64,000 nt of DNA. Origin: Campylobacter ureolyticus (GTDB lineage: Bacteria; Campylobacterota; Campylobacteria; Campylobacterales; Campylobacteraceae). The notes beneath the pieces were generated by a model. That model worked only from the letters and a program-made list of their open reading frames with translations, had not been told where the DNA came from and searched no databases. Positions 26,578 to 35,017 of this stretch are shown here, in pieces. How positions within the stretch are numbered: position 1 is the first letter of the stretch; each line of letters starts with the position of its first letter. The translations under genes were made by a program, and so were the position numbers. The stretch is taken from positions 1,302,001 to 1,366,000 of the forward strand of contig NZ_CP053832.1 in the NCBI RefSeq assembly GCF_013372225.1. Reading direction: 5' to 3'.

Positions 26578-27911
26578 AAATCTATCAAATTTTTTTTATA
26601 AATTTCATAACTATTTTTTTGATTATGTTTTTTAGCTTTTCTTTTTTTACCTACAAGGCTGATAAAGAAAGAAGCTATGAAAAAGCAGTAAATAAACTTA
26701 ACACTATAAAAGAAATTTTAAGCATAACTCCAGGAAATTTATCAGATGATTTTATAAAAGGTCTGGCACTAAAAACAGATACCTATATTGCGGTTTTTGA
26801 TGAAGATTTAGGCAAATTTACACTAAGCAACAATGAAATAATAAAGCTTGATATTTTTTTAGGACTTAAAAGCGTGATAAATAAAACAGATTTTGACTAT
26901 ATAAATAAACAACCAATAATATATGAAGCAAGCAGCGTTAAAATAGCAAATAAATCATATATAATAGTTGTTGCTACAAACCTAGAGAATAGTTATATAA
27001 ATTTAAAAAATCTTTTTTTAAAACTATTTTTAATTTTTACTGTTTTTTTAATTTTAACATATTTAATAAATAGAACTTTTAGCAAAATTATAGGAAAAGA
27101 AATAGTAAAGATAAATTTCTTTTTAGATAAAATTTCTAAAAAAGATTACTCTTTTAATATTTCAAACTCATTTATAAAAGAGATTGACTTAATATATAAA
27201 AAACTCAATCAAGTTAAAGTTGATATAATAAAACTTGATAAAAAATTAAATCAAAAAACTGCTAAAATTCGTCTTAAAAACACTCAGCTTGAAGGAATAC
27301 TAAGCGCTATTTCGCATGAGTTTAAAAACCCAGTTGCCATTATAAAAGCTTCATCTGATACTTTAAAAAATGATCCCTTAATGAGCGAAGAGTTTAAAAA
27401 CAAATTTATAGAAAAAATTATAAAAAACTCACAAAAAATAGTAAATTTAGTTGATAAGATAAAACTCTCCTTTACTCAAAAAGAAATTATTTTAAATATC
27501 AATGAATTTAATTTAAAAGACATTGTAAAAGATGTTAAAAACGAGCTTTTAGAAAAATACAAAGATAGAAATATTTTAATAAGCGGCAACGATACTTTAA
27601 TAAAAGCCGATAAAATTCTAATAAAACAAGTTATATTAAATCTAAGTGAAAATGCTTTGAAATATTCAAATGATGAAATTATTTTACAGATAAACGAACA
27701 CTCTTTTTTTGTAAAAGATAGAGGAATAGGAATAGAAGAAGAAAACTTAAATTTAATAACAAAAAGATATTTTAGAGTAAGTAAAAATAGCTGGGATAAC
27801 TCTCTTGGATTGGGGCTTTACATAGTAAAGCAAATTTTAAAAATACATAATTTTAATTTTATAATTAAAAGCGAATTTGGTAAGGGCTCAAATTTTGGTT
27901 TTGAGTTTTAA
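26571..27911 (+). CDS. Sensor histidine kinase (PhosS-like)
   Basis: The 446 residues have membrane helices at about 4-28 and 149-166 bracketing a periplasmic sensor region of about 120 residues without a recognised domain. The dimerisation box is ISHEFKNPVAIIKAS (His249), followed by N-box LSENALKYSND, the G1 motif KDRGIGIEEENL and GLGLYIVKQIL. The start is TTG at 26571 with AAGGA eight bases upstream; it overlaps the regulator stop. It probably phosphorylates the preceding response regulator. There is no phoU gene nearby, which fits the non-classical phosphate sensing reported for Campylobacter. Confidence 0.88.
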   Translation: MLKIYQIFFINFITIFLIMFFSFSFFTYKADKERSYEKAVNKLNTIKEILSITPGNLSDDFIKGLALKTDTYIAVFDEDLGKFTLSNNEIIKLDIFLGLKSVINKTDFDYINKQPIIYEASSVKIANKSYIIVVATNLENSYINLKNLFLKLFLIFTVFLILTYLINRTFSKIIGKEIVKINFFLDKISKKDYSFNISNSFIKEIDLIYKKLNQVKVDIIKLDKKLNQKTAKIRLKNTQLEGILSAISHEFKNPVAIIKASSDTLKNDPLMSEEFKNKFIEKIIKNSQKIVNLVDKIKLSFTQKEIILNINEFNLKDIVKDVKNELLEKYKDRNILISGNDTLIKADKILIKQVILNLSENALKYSNDEIILQINEHSFFVKDRGIGIEEENLNLITKRYFRVSKNSWDNSLGLGLYIVKQILKIHNFNFIIKSEFGKGSNFGFEF

Positions 27912-27918
27912 AATTTGA

Positions 27919-27924
27919 TATAAT
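27919..27924 (+). promoter_or_regulatory. -10 box (TATAAT) for the MATE gene
   Basis: AAATTTGATATAATC lies 29 nt ahead of the ATG at 27953, and AAGGATAAATTAA serves as ribosome-binding site. Confidence 0.55.
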
Positions 27925-27952
27925 CTTTTTTCATAAAAAAAGGATAAATTAA

Positions 27953-29278
27953 ATGGAAAAAGAAGTTACACTTAAAAACTTATTCATACCAATATATTTA
28001 AATATGCTTTTATCGCTTTTTACCATCATTATAAATACATACATGATAAGTTTGATAGAGCCTCATTTAGTAGCAGCTATGGGAGCTGGAAATCAAATAT
28101 TTAATTTAATGGTAAATGTTTTTAACCTTTTAGCAGTAGGCTGCTCAGTTGTTGTAGCTCAAGCTATTGGCGCAAGAAATAAAAAACTTGCAATTAGAAG
28201 TGTTCATGTAAGCATAGCATTTAATGCGGCTCTTGGATTAGTTGCTGGAATTTTTGTTTTTAGCCTTGCTAGAATTATCTTAAAACTTATGCAAATTCCA
28301 AGTGAAATTTTTGATGAAAGTTTAATATATCTAAGAGTCATTAGTATTGTATTTTTTATAGATGCGGTTGCTATAGTTTTGATTGCTGTAATTAGATCTT
28401 ATGGATATGTATCTCACACAATAATAGTATCTGTTTTTATGAATGTTTTTACAATATGTGGAAACTATATTGCACTATTTGAGCCATTCGGACTTTCATA
28501 TTATGGTCTTTTTGGAGTTGGAATCTCAACCGCTTTGGGTAGATTTTTTGGTGTTTTTATTTTATTTTATATTTTAATAAAAGTTGTTAAAATTCCAATA
28601 TTTATATCTCTTTTTTTTAAAGCTCAAAACTATGTCTTAAAAAAAATTCTTTCAATAGGACTTCCAAGTGCAGGAGAAAATTTCATCTGGACTTTTCAAT
28701 ACATAGTAGCTTTTAGTTTTGTAGCAAGTATGGGGGCAAATAGTCTTACAGTTCAAACCATATTTTTTCAAATTTCAGCATTTATATTTTTTGCAAGCAG
28801 TGCAATAGGCATCGCAAATGAAGTAATAGTTGCTAGAATGGTTGGAGCTGGTAAAAACGAACTTGCATATAAAGAAAGTTTTAAAAATTTAAAAATAGGC
28901 TTTTTAGTAACTGCTGGATTTTTAATATTAGTGTTTTTTAATCAAGATTTTATAATGAGCTTATTTCATCTAGATAATGATATTAAAAGCATTATGAAAC
29001 CTCTTTTTATACTTTCACTATTTTTAGAAATAGCAAGAACACAAAATGTAATAATGGTAAATGCAATTAGAGCTAGTGGGGATGCTAAATTTCCATTTTA
29101 CATGGGAGTTATATTTATGCTTGGAGTTTCACTTCAAATCGGATATACTTTAGGAATTTATTTAGGAATTGGAATACTTGGTGTTTGGATAGGGTTTTTA
29201 GCTGATGAGAGCTTAAGAGGCTTGGCAAATACTTTTAGATGGAAAAGTAAAAAATGGCAAGGTAAAAAAGTGGTATAA
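27953..29278 (+). CDS. MATE family efflux transporter
   Basis: This 441-residue protein has 12 predicted membrane helices in two homologous halves. Family features include the start of the second half, LSIGLPSAGENFIWTFQYIVAF, and NQIFNLMVNVFNLLAVGCSVVVAQAIGAR in the first half, where the conserved VAQxxGA element follows helix 2. It would export cationic compounds against sodium or protons. Substrate is not predictable. It is transcribed from its own promoter, apart from the two-component genes. Confidence 0.92.
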   Translation: MEKEVTLKNLFIPIYLNMLLSLFTIIINTYMISLIEPHLVAAMGAGNQIFNLMVNVFNLLAVGCSVVVAQAIGARNKKLAIRSVHVSIAFNAALGLVAGIFVFSLARIILKLMQIPSEIFDESLIYLRVISIVFFIDAVAIVLIAVIRSYGYVSHTIIVSVFMNVFTICGNYIALFEPFGLSYYGLFGVGISTALGRFFGVFILFYILIKVVKIPIFISLFFKAQNYVLKKILSIGLPSAGENFIWTFQYIVAFSFVASMGANSLTVQTIFFQISAFIFFASSAIGIANEVIVARMVGAGKNELAYKESFKNLKIGFLVTAGFLILVFFNQDFIMSLFHLDNDIKSIMKPLFILSLFLEIARTQNVIMVNAIRASGDAKFPFYMGVIFMLGVSLQIGYTLGIYLGIGILGVWIGFLADESLRGLANTFRWKSKKWQGKKVV

Positions 29279-29279
29279 T
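29274..29279 (+). promoter_or_regulatory. -10 box (TATAAT) for panB
   Basis: GTGGTATAATCAACC overlaps the stop codon of the MATE gene and lies 35 nt ahead of the panB ATG. AAAAAGGACAT is the ribosome-binding site. Confidence 0.5.
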
Positions 29280-29313
29280 CAACCTTCTAAGATTATCAAA
29301 AAAGGACATATTT

Positions 29314-30120
29314 ATGGATAAACATGAAAAAAAAGTAACAATTAATTACCTAAAATCACAAAAAGGCAAATCAAAATTAACTATGATAACTGCGTATGAT
29401 GCACTTTTTGCAAATATTTTTGATGGATTTGTTGACATGATTTTAATAGGCGATAGCGTAGAAATGAACTTTAATGGACGAGATGATACATTAAAAGCCA
29501 CAATGCAAAATATGATTTATCATACAAAAGCAGTTTGTAGAGGTGCAAAAACCTCATATATAATTGCTGATATGCCATTTGGTAGCATAAAAGATGAAAA
29601 AACGGCTTTAAAAAATGCTATTTTATTCTATAAAAAAACAAAAGCTGATGCGGTTAAAATAGAAGCAAACACTATTCCTCTTAGTATCATTAAAACTATT
29701 GTAAACAACGGAATTGCAGTAGTTGCTCACATTGGCTTAACTCCCCAAAACTCACGCGATGAGGGTGGATATCATGTAAAAGCAAAAGAAAAAAATGAAG
29801 CTAAAATGCTAATTCAAAAGGCAATAGATTTAGAAAATGCTGGAGCTTCGATATTAGTAGTTGAAGGAACAATAGCAAGTGTTGCTGAAAAAATCACACA
29901 AAGTGTAAAAATACCAGTTATTGGCATTGGAGCAGGAAACAAAACTGATGGACAAGTTTTAGTTTTTAGTGATGCGTTTGGATTTTATGATAAATTTAAA
30001 CCTAAATTCGTAAAAAGATTTTTAAATGGAAAAGAACTCGTTCAAAATGCTTTATTTGAATACATAAACGAAGTAAAAAGTGGTAAATTTCCAGATCAAG
30101 AACATAGCTACAATGGATAG
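29314..30120 (+). CDS. panB: 3-methyl-2-oxobutanoate hydroxymethyltransferase
   Basis: The 268 residues show the TIM-barrel signatures of PanB: MITAYDALFANIF, DMILIGDSVEMNFNGRDDT (metal-binding aspartates), VAHIGLTPQNSRDEGG and VIGIGAGNKTDGQVLVFSDAFG. It transfers a hydroxymethyl group from methylene-THF to ketoisovalerate, the first step of pantothenate synthesis. panC and panD are not adjacent. Its last 8 nt overlap the next gene. Confidence 0.96.
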   Translation: MDKHEKKVTINYLKSQKGKSKLTMITAYDALFANIFDGFVDMILIGDSVEMNFNGRDDTLKATMQNMIYHTKAVCRGAKTSYIIADMPFGSIKDEKTALKNAILFYKKTKADAVKIEANTIPLSIIKTIVNNGIAVVAHIGLTPQNSRDEGGYHVKAKEKNEAKMLIQKAIDLENAGASILVVEGTIASVAEKITQSVKIPVIGIGAGNKTDGQVLVFSDAFGFYDKFKPKFVKRFLNGKELVQNALFEYINEVKSGKFPDQEHSYNG

Positions 30121-30745
30121 CAAATTTATAAAATTTGATAAATTTGACATAAAAGCTACTAAAAAGCGTGTAAAATATGCAAGACTTAGGGTTGATAGAA
30201 ATGGCGATATACATCTAACTTTGCCAATTTTATTTCCTAAATTTATGGTTTTAGAGTTTTTAAACAAAAATAAAGACTGGATTGAAAATAGAGTTAATTT
30301 TATAAAAAGTAAATCACTTCCAGAAGATAAAACTATGCTTTTAGGTCAAATTTATAGTTTAAAATTTGATGAAAGTTTTAAAAAAACTGAGATTTTATGC
30401 GATGAAATAAGAGCTTTAAATTTAAATGAATTTATAAAATTTAAAAAAGATTTTGCAAAAAATGAGTATATGAAATTTATAAATTTATATTTGCCAATTA
30501 TAAATCAACCTATCAATAAACTAACAATTCGAGATATGAAAACTAGATGGGGAAGTTGTAATTTTAAAAAAGGATATATAAATCTAGCTTTAAATTTAGT
30601 GGAAAAAAGTCCTGAATTAATCGAATATGTAGTGCTTCACGAACTAACTCATCTAATTTTTCCACATCATCAAAAAAGTTTTTATGACTATATCGGCAAT
30701 TTAATGCCCGATTTTAGAGATAGAGAAAAAATGCTTAAAGGTTAA
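30113..30745 (+). CDS. YgjP-like (DUF45) metallopeptidase domain protein
   Basis: This 210-residue protein starts MDSKFIKFDKFDIK at an ATG inside the last codons of panB. An in-frame start at 30080 exists but has no better ribosome-binding site. Family marks are RDMKTRWGSCNFKKGYINLAL (about 141-160) and the zinc motif VVLHELTHLIFPHHQKSFY (His176, Glu177, His180). YgjP/SprT-like proteins are thought to be cytoplasmic metalloproteases; substrates are unknown. It converges with and overlaps (11 nt) the PD-(D/E)XK gene. Confidence 0.85.
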   Translation: MDSKFIKFDKFDIKATKKRVKYARLRVDRNGDIHLTLPILFPKFMVLEFLNKNKDWIENRVNFIKSKSLPEDKTMLLGQIYSLKFDESFKKTEILCDEIRALNLNEFIKFKKDFAKNEYMKFINLYLPIINQPINKLTIRDMKTRWGSCNFKKGYINLALNLVEKSPELIEYVVLHELTHLIFPHHQKSFYDYIGNLMPDFRDREKMLKG

Positions 30746-31925
30746 TATTTTTATTTAATTTATCTAATTCGTCTGAATATTGGTTAACCATATTTATTAA
30801 AATGCTGGAGAAATATTCAGGTGTTATATTATTTAACATTATATTATTAGCTAAATTTTCCTCTTGTCCGTTATCATTTTTACCTAACCATTTACATGCA
30901 ATCCACCACTTATTAACGCTGAAACCATTTTTATTTTTTCCGCTAAAGTCTATTTTTCTACAATCGATATTTTCATATTTATTATCTTTTCCTATACCAT
31001 AGCATAAAAATCTCTGTTTGCTATCATCAAACTCAAAACAAAAATATAATTTCCAATCATTTTTCCTTATTATCATAATATCCTTGCCACCTCTACCATT
31101 AAATTTTTTATACTCTATTATAAATTCATCAGATAGCCTTTCTTTTACAATTTTATATGTCTTTTGAGTAAATTCATCAACTATTTCTTTTTCTGCCTGT
31201 TCAAAATCTTGATAAATAGCTTTTGCTATTTCATAATTTTCTTTTATGATATTTCTTACATCTGTACTTACCATCTTGTATTCTCCATATAATTTTTTTA
31301 TAACCTTTTCATATTCCGTAATGTAAAAATTTAAATTTGTTAAATTTTCAACTTCATTTTTACACTCTTTTAGCCATTTTGTAATTTCTAGCTTGTAAGT
31401 AAAAATATGTAATTTTATTTTTTCATCATTGTTTATTAAAAAATTATTTTTTATTTTATAATTCCCTAAACTATATTTACTTGGAAATTCCCTATCTAAA
31501 CTAAGATATATAACCTCTATATCTTTAAAATTTGCATCTTTATCTATTTTTATAGTTTTTATATATCTTTCTATTTGAGCTTCTTGATCACCTGCATAAA
31601 TTTTATTTTCTAAAATAACATGTTTATTTCCATCCGTTATATAAATATCTATATGTTTGTATTCTTTAAAAACTTCAGCATTTTCATAATTAAAATCTCT
31701 TATATCGCAAATTTCTAAAAATTTTTTTAAAAATAAACTTTTTTGATAATGTGTGCCTGCTGGATTTAGAAGAGAATATATAAAGCCCGAATGAAGTCTA
31801 ACTTCATCATTTTGATCTAAAAGCTCAGTAAAAATATTATAATCATTAACTCCGCGAAGCTTTCTTAGCTCAGATTCTTTTTTAGCCATACTAACATCTT
31901 GAATTAGCTTATTAAAATTTATCAT
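30735..31925 (-). CDS. PD-(D/E)XK nuclease family protein
   Basis: The 396 residues show an N-terminal element RLHSGFIYSLLNPAGTHYQKSLFLKKFL, then the nuclease core HIDIYITDGNKHVILENKIYAGDQEAQIERY. Asp93, Glu106 and Lys108 form the D-(x)n-E-x-K active site, and GDQ..QI..Y is the usual trailing motif. This layout matches the PDDEXK_4-type families found in many bacteria, often of patchy distribution. The C-terminal half (about 200-396) is unassigned and includes NGRGGKDIMIIRKNDW. It starts 9 nt behind aguB, so it may use that promoter. A nuclease, possibly defence-related, is likely; a precise role is not known. Confidence 0.8.
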   Translation of the reverse strand: MINFNKLIQDVSMAKKESELRKLRGVNDYNIFTELLDQNDEVRLHSGFIYSLLNPAGTHYQKSLFLKKFLEICDIRDFNYENAEVFKEYKHIDIYITDGNKHVILENKIYAGDQEAQIERYIKTIKIDKDANFKDIEVIYLSLDREFPSKYSLGNYKIKNNFLINNDEKIKLHIFTYKLEITKWLKECKNEVENLTNLNFYITEYEKVIKKLYGEYKMVSTDVRNIIKENYEIAKAIYQDFEQAEKEIVDEFTQKTYKIVKERLSDEFIIEYKKFNGRGGKDIMIIRKNDWKLYFCFEFDDSKQRFLCYGIGKDNKYENIDCRKIDFSGKNKNGFSVNKWWIACKWLGKNDNGQEENLANNIMLNNITPEYFSSILINMVNQYSDELDKLNKNINL

Positions 31926-31934
31926 TTTTATCTT

Positions 31935-32816
31935 TCAATCAATAAATCTCTTAGTTAAATCACCGTAGCTATCAATCCTTCTATCTCTTAAAAATGGCCA
32001 CCAACGCCTTAAATTTTCGCATCTTTGCTTATCGATCTCAACAACTTCACAAAGCTCACTTTCATTATCACTTCTAAAAAGCTCTTCGCCTTGTGGTCCA
32101 AAAACAAAGCTATTACCCCAAAACCTAATGCCATCACTAACGCCACTTTTATCTGGTTCAAAGCCAACTCTATTTACTGCAACAACTGGAAGTGTGTTTG
32201 CTACAGCATGACCTCTTTGAACACTAACCCAAGCTTCAAGTTGGCGGTATTTTTCATCTTCTTCATCGCTATCAAACCAGCCAATAGCTGTTGGATAGAT
32301 TAAGATTTCTGCTCCTTTTAAAGCCATTAATCTTGCAGCCTCAGGATACCACTGATCCCAACACACCAAAATACCAAGTCTTCCAACACTTGTATCTATT
32401 GGCTCATATCCTAAATCTCCTGGTGTAAAATAAAACTTTTCATAAAAATTTGGATCATCTGGGATGTGCATTTTGCGGTATTTTCCAGCTATTTCTCCAT
32501 CTTTTTCAAAAACAACAGCAGTATTATGATAAAGTCCAGCAGCTCTTTTTTCAAACAAAGATGTTACCAAGACAACACCGTTTTTCTTGGCAACTTCACT
32601 CCAAAATTTAATATCATCTTCATAGGAATTTGCATAATCAAATAAATTAACATCCTCATACTGACAAAAATACTCACTTTGATGAAGTTCTTGCAAAACA
32701 ATTAAATTTGCACCTTTTAAAACTGCTTTTTCTATCAAATTTACTGTTTTTTGTCTAGTTTGGTCTTTTGAAATTTCAAATTTTTGTGAAATTATGCCTA
32801 CTTTTAAATCTTTCAT
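31935..32816 (-). CDS. aguB: N-carbamoylputrescine amidase
   Basis: This 293-residue nitrilase-superfamily protein has catalytic Glu43 (VLQELHQSEYF), Lys115 (GKYRKMHIPDDPNFYEKFYF) and Cys152 (LGILVCWDQWYPEAARL). The CWDQWYPE variant and the HIPDDP segment are typical of AguB, which hydrolyses N-carbamoylputrescine to putrescine. The agmatine deiminase gene is not adjacent. It has AAGG ahead of its ATG and lies between the CDF exporter and the PD-(D/E)XK gene on the same strand. Confidence 0.92.
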   Translation of the reverse strand: MKDLKVGIISQKFEISKDQTRQKTVNLIEKAVLKGANLIVLQELHQSEYFCQYEDVNLFDYANSYEDDIKFWSEVAKKNGVVLVTSLFEKRAAGLYHNTAVVFEKDGEIAGKYRKMHIPDDPNFYEKFYFTPGDLGYEPIDTSVGRLGILVCWDQWYPEAARLMALKGAEILIYPTAIGWFDSDEEDEKYRQLEAWVSVQRGHAVANTLPVVAVNRVGFEPDKSGVSDGIRFWGNSFVFGPQGEELFRSDNESELCEVVEIDKQRCENLRRWWPFLRDRRIDSYGDLTKRFID

Positions 32817-32856
32817 ATCTTACCTTTTAAAATGTATTTTAAAAATTATAGCAAAT

Positions 32857-33750
32857 TTAATCTTTTTTAGAGTCATCAACTGGATCAAAATGAATATCTA
32901 TATCCCACTCAAAATTTGGATAACTGTCTTTTATATAATTAATTAACACTTCACCTTCATCATGAGCATTTTGCAAAGAAATATCTTTTTTAAAAACCAA
33001 ATCAATGCTAAAATAAGCTTTATCTACACTTTGCCTAGTTTTTAAATTATGATAACTAAGAACTAAATTTCTACTTTTTATAAAATCGACTATATTTTCA
33101 ACTATATTTTTATCAATAGCCCTATCAAGCAGTATATTTCCACCTTCTTTTATGAGCTTTACAGAGCTTATAAAAATATAAACACTAACGATAATGCCAA
33201 AAAGAGAATCAATTAAAACAAAACCTGTAAAATATATAATTATAAGAGCTAAAATAGTTGCTATATTTGTGTAAAGATCACTTTTATAGTGTAAAATATC
33301 GGCTTTTACAATTAAAGAACTTTTTTTCTGCAAATGAAGATAAAAAACTAAAAGTCCAGTAGTTAAAGCCGAAATAACCATAACCAAAATTGCGATATCA
33401 GTTTTTATCTCACCTTGGGAATAAAATATATTTTTAACGCTTGAATAAAATATAAAAAGCCCAACTCCAAGTATAAAAAGCCCTTCTAAAAATGCCATTA
33501 AAGCTTCAAGCTTGCTAAGTCCGTAGTTGAATTTAGAATTTGCTTTATCTTTTGATTTTTTTAAAGCTGCATAGTTTAATCCTGAAATAATAGAATCAAG
33601 CATCGAATCAATCGCCGATGCCATAACAGCAATTGAACCACTAAAAAGTCCTGCAGTTAGCTTAAATATAGCTAAAACAAAAGCAGTAACTCCTGCAACA
33701 AGCGGTGGACTTACTTTAAAAAATAAAGTTTTGTTTTTTAAATTTGACAT
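32857..33750 (-). CDS. Cation diffusion facilitator (CDF) metal exporter
   Basis: The 297 residues form a six-helix membrane domain with the metal site in helices 2 and 5 (MASAIDSMLDSIISG, HYKSDLYTN) and a C-terminal ferredoxin-like domain of about 80 residues (KTRQSVDKAYFSIDLVF… DIDIHFDPVDD). The D-x3-D…H-x3-D pattern has HxxxD in helix 5, which is compatible with zinc, iron or manganese; the metal cannot be fixed by eye. A perfect inverted repeat lies between its promoter and its ribosome-binding site, suggesting metal-responsive control. Confidence 0.92.
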   Translation of the reverse strand: MSNLKNKTLFFKVSPPLVAGVTAFVLAIFKLTAGLFSGSIAVMASAIDSMLDSIISGLNYAALKKSKDKANSKFNYGLSKLEALMAFLEGLFILGVGLFIFYSSVKNIFYSQGEIKTDIAILVMVISALTTGLLVFYLHLQKKSSLIVKADILHYKSDLYTNIATILALIIIYFTGFVLIDSLFGIIVSVYIFISSVKLIKEGGNILLDRAIDKNIVENIVDFIKSRNLVLSYHNLKTRQSVDKAYFSIDLVFKKDISLQNAHDEGEVLINYIKDSYPNFEWDIDIHFDPVDDSKKD

Positions 33751-33766
33751 TTTTTGCTTTCCTTTT

Positions 33767-33799
33767 AATTATCAATAAAATAACTTATTGATAATTATA
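33767..33799 (-). promoter_or_regulatory. CDF gene promoter with a 12-bp perfect palindrome (operator or leader hairpin)
   Basis: The arms AATTATCAATAA and TTATTGATAATT are perfect complements across the loop AATAAC (33767-33796). On the minus strand TATAAT occupies 33799-33794, so the palindrome covers the presumed transcription start and runs up to the AAAAGGA ribosome-binding site. No U-run follows on the transcribed strand, which argues against a terminator for the upstream dedA gene. Confidence 0.55.
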
Positions 33800-33854
33800 G
33801 GACTAAAATCTAAATTTATACTTAATATTGAAACGCTATTAAATAGAAGGTTAT

Positions 33855-34421
33855 TTAAATTTTTTTCTTAGTTGCTTGTTTAAAATAAAGTACAATCAAA
33901 CCAATTATTATAAGTAAGATAAATGGCATAATTAATGGATTTTGCTTTATGAGGCTGAATAAATTTATAAGCATATCACCTGAAAAATAACTTAAAAGCC
34001 CAAGACTTAAAGCCCATATAAAAGCACTTATTATATTTATAATGCTAAATTTATAAAAGCTATATTTTGTAAGTCCAATGGCAAGTGGAACTAAAGTTTT
34101 TAAACCATATATATATTTTTTAAATAAAATAATTTTTCCACCATGTTTTTTAAATAATATTTGAGCTAAAGCTAAATTTCGTTTTTGCTTTTTAAAATAT
34201 GGCATAATTTCTTTTTTATTATACCTACTCAAATAAAAAAGAAGAGTATCCCCCAAGGCATTTGAAATAGTCGCTATAATTATAACGAGTGATAAATTCA
34301 TGCTTCCAGCATAGCTTAAAACTCCAGCGGCAATTATTGCAACCATACCACCGCCAAGTGTGTATAAAAATAAAATAATATATCCATAAATTGAAAGTGA
34401 AGTTAGCATTTCGCTCATCAA
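33855..34421 (-). CDS. DedA family membrane protein
   Basis: The 188 residues have about five hydrophobic segments, with FLYTLGGGMVAIIAAGVLSYAGSMNLS at the start and LFKKYIYGLKTLVPLAIGLTKY in the middle. This is the DedA/SNARE-associated layout, whose members include lipid flippases. The family's conserved arginines in the F-x-R-x3-PG-x-R segment are lysines here (KKYIYGLK) and the proline is missing, so transport activity may differ. It overlaps the SYLF gene by 4 nt (ATGA) and ends the 5-FCL-rny-SYLF-dedA operon. Confidence 0.82.
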   Translation of the reverse strand: MMSEMLTSLSIYGYIILFLYTLGGGMVAIIAAGVLSYAGSMNLSLVIIIATISNALGDTLLFYLSRYNKKEIMPYFKKQKRNLALAQILFKKHGGKIILFKKYIYGLKTLVPLAIGLTKYSFYKFSIINIISAFIWALSLGLLSYFSGDMLINLFSLIKQNPLIMPFILLIIIGLIVLYFKQATKKKI

Positions 34422-35008
34422 TAAGCCTTTTTTATAGTTTTTACTAAATTCTCAAATGCATAACTATCTTGATTAAAGATCTTACCAGTATCAATATTTA
34501 CTACAAATCCACCTATATTTACGCCGGCAAAAGCTCCGGCTTTATTAACAAAAGCATAAACATCCTTATCAAATACACTAACAGCTCCAACGCTTGCACT
34601 AGCCTTATACAAAGAAACTGTTGCATCCACTCCAAGTTTAATATCTGCATTTATCATAGAATTTAAAATTTCATCATTCATAACAAAAAGTACCATATAG
34701 TTATCTTCATAACCTATTTGAAAGCCAATACTTCCATTTGATACACTTGCTTCATATGCATTAAAATTTGAGCCATTTTTTATAAGAGCAACCCCATTTC
34801 CATACATTCCTGCAACTATAAAACCAACTTTTTTAACACTTGGAAATATTAAAATGGCTTTTGAGCTATCAACTAAGCTTTTTTTATCAACATTTGCCTC
34901 TCTCATAGTAAGCTCATAAGCATTTGATGCATTCAACAAATCCTCGTCTTTTGCATGTGAATTTAAAGCTAAAAAAAATAAACTTAAAATAATTAAAATT
35001 TTTTTCAT
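34418..35008 (-). CDS. SYLF-domain (YSC84-like) lipid-binding exported protein
   Basis: This 196-residue exported protein has signal peptide MKKILIILSLFFLALNSHA. The mature protein carries SSKAILIFPSVKKVGFIVAGMYGNGVAL, the start of a SYLF domain, and continues through GSIGFQIGYEDNYMVLFVMND and a late glycine-rich AGAFAGVNIGGFVV. SYLF domains bind phosphoinositides in eukaryotes; in bacteria they are periplasmic or outer-membrane-associated with unclear function. It lies 9 nt behind rny and is translationally coupled to dedA, so an envelope-lipid role is reasonable inference. Confidence 0.85.
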   Translation of the reverse strand: MKKILIILSLFFLALNSHAKDEDLLNASNAYELTMREANVDKKSLVDSSKAILIFPSVKKVGFIVAGMYGNGVALIKNGSNFNAYEASVSNGSIGFQIGYEDNYMVLFVMNDEILNSMINADIKLGVDATVSLYKASASVGAVSVFDKDVYAFVNKAGAFAGVNIGGFVVNIDTGKIFNQDSYAFENLVKTIKKAY

Positions 35009-35017
35009 TAAAAATCC

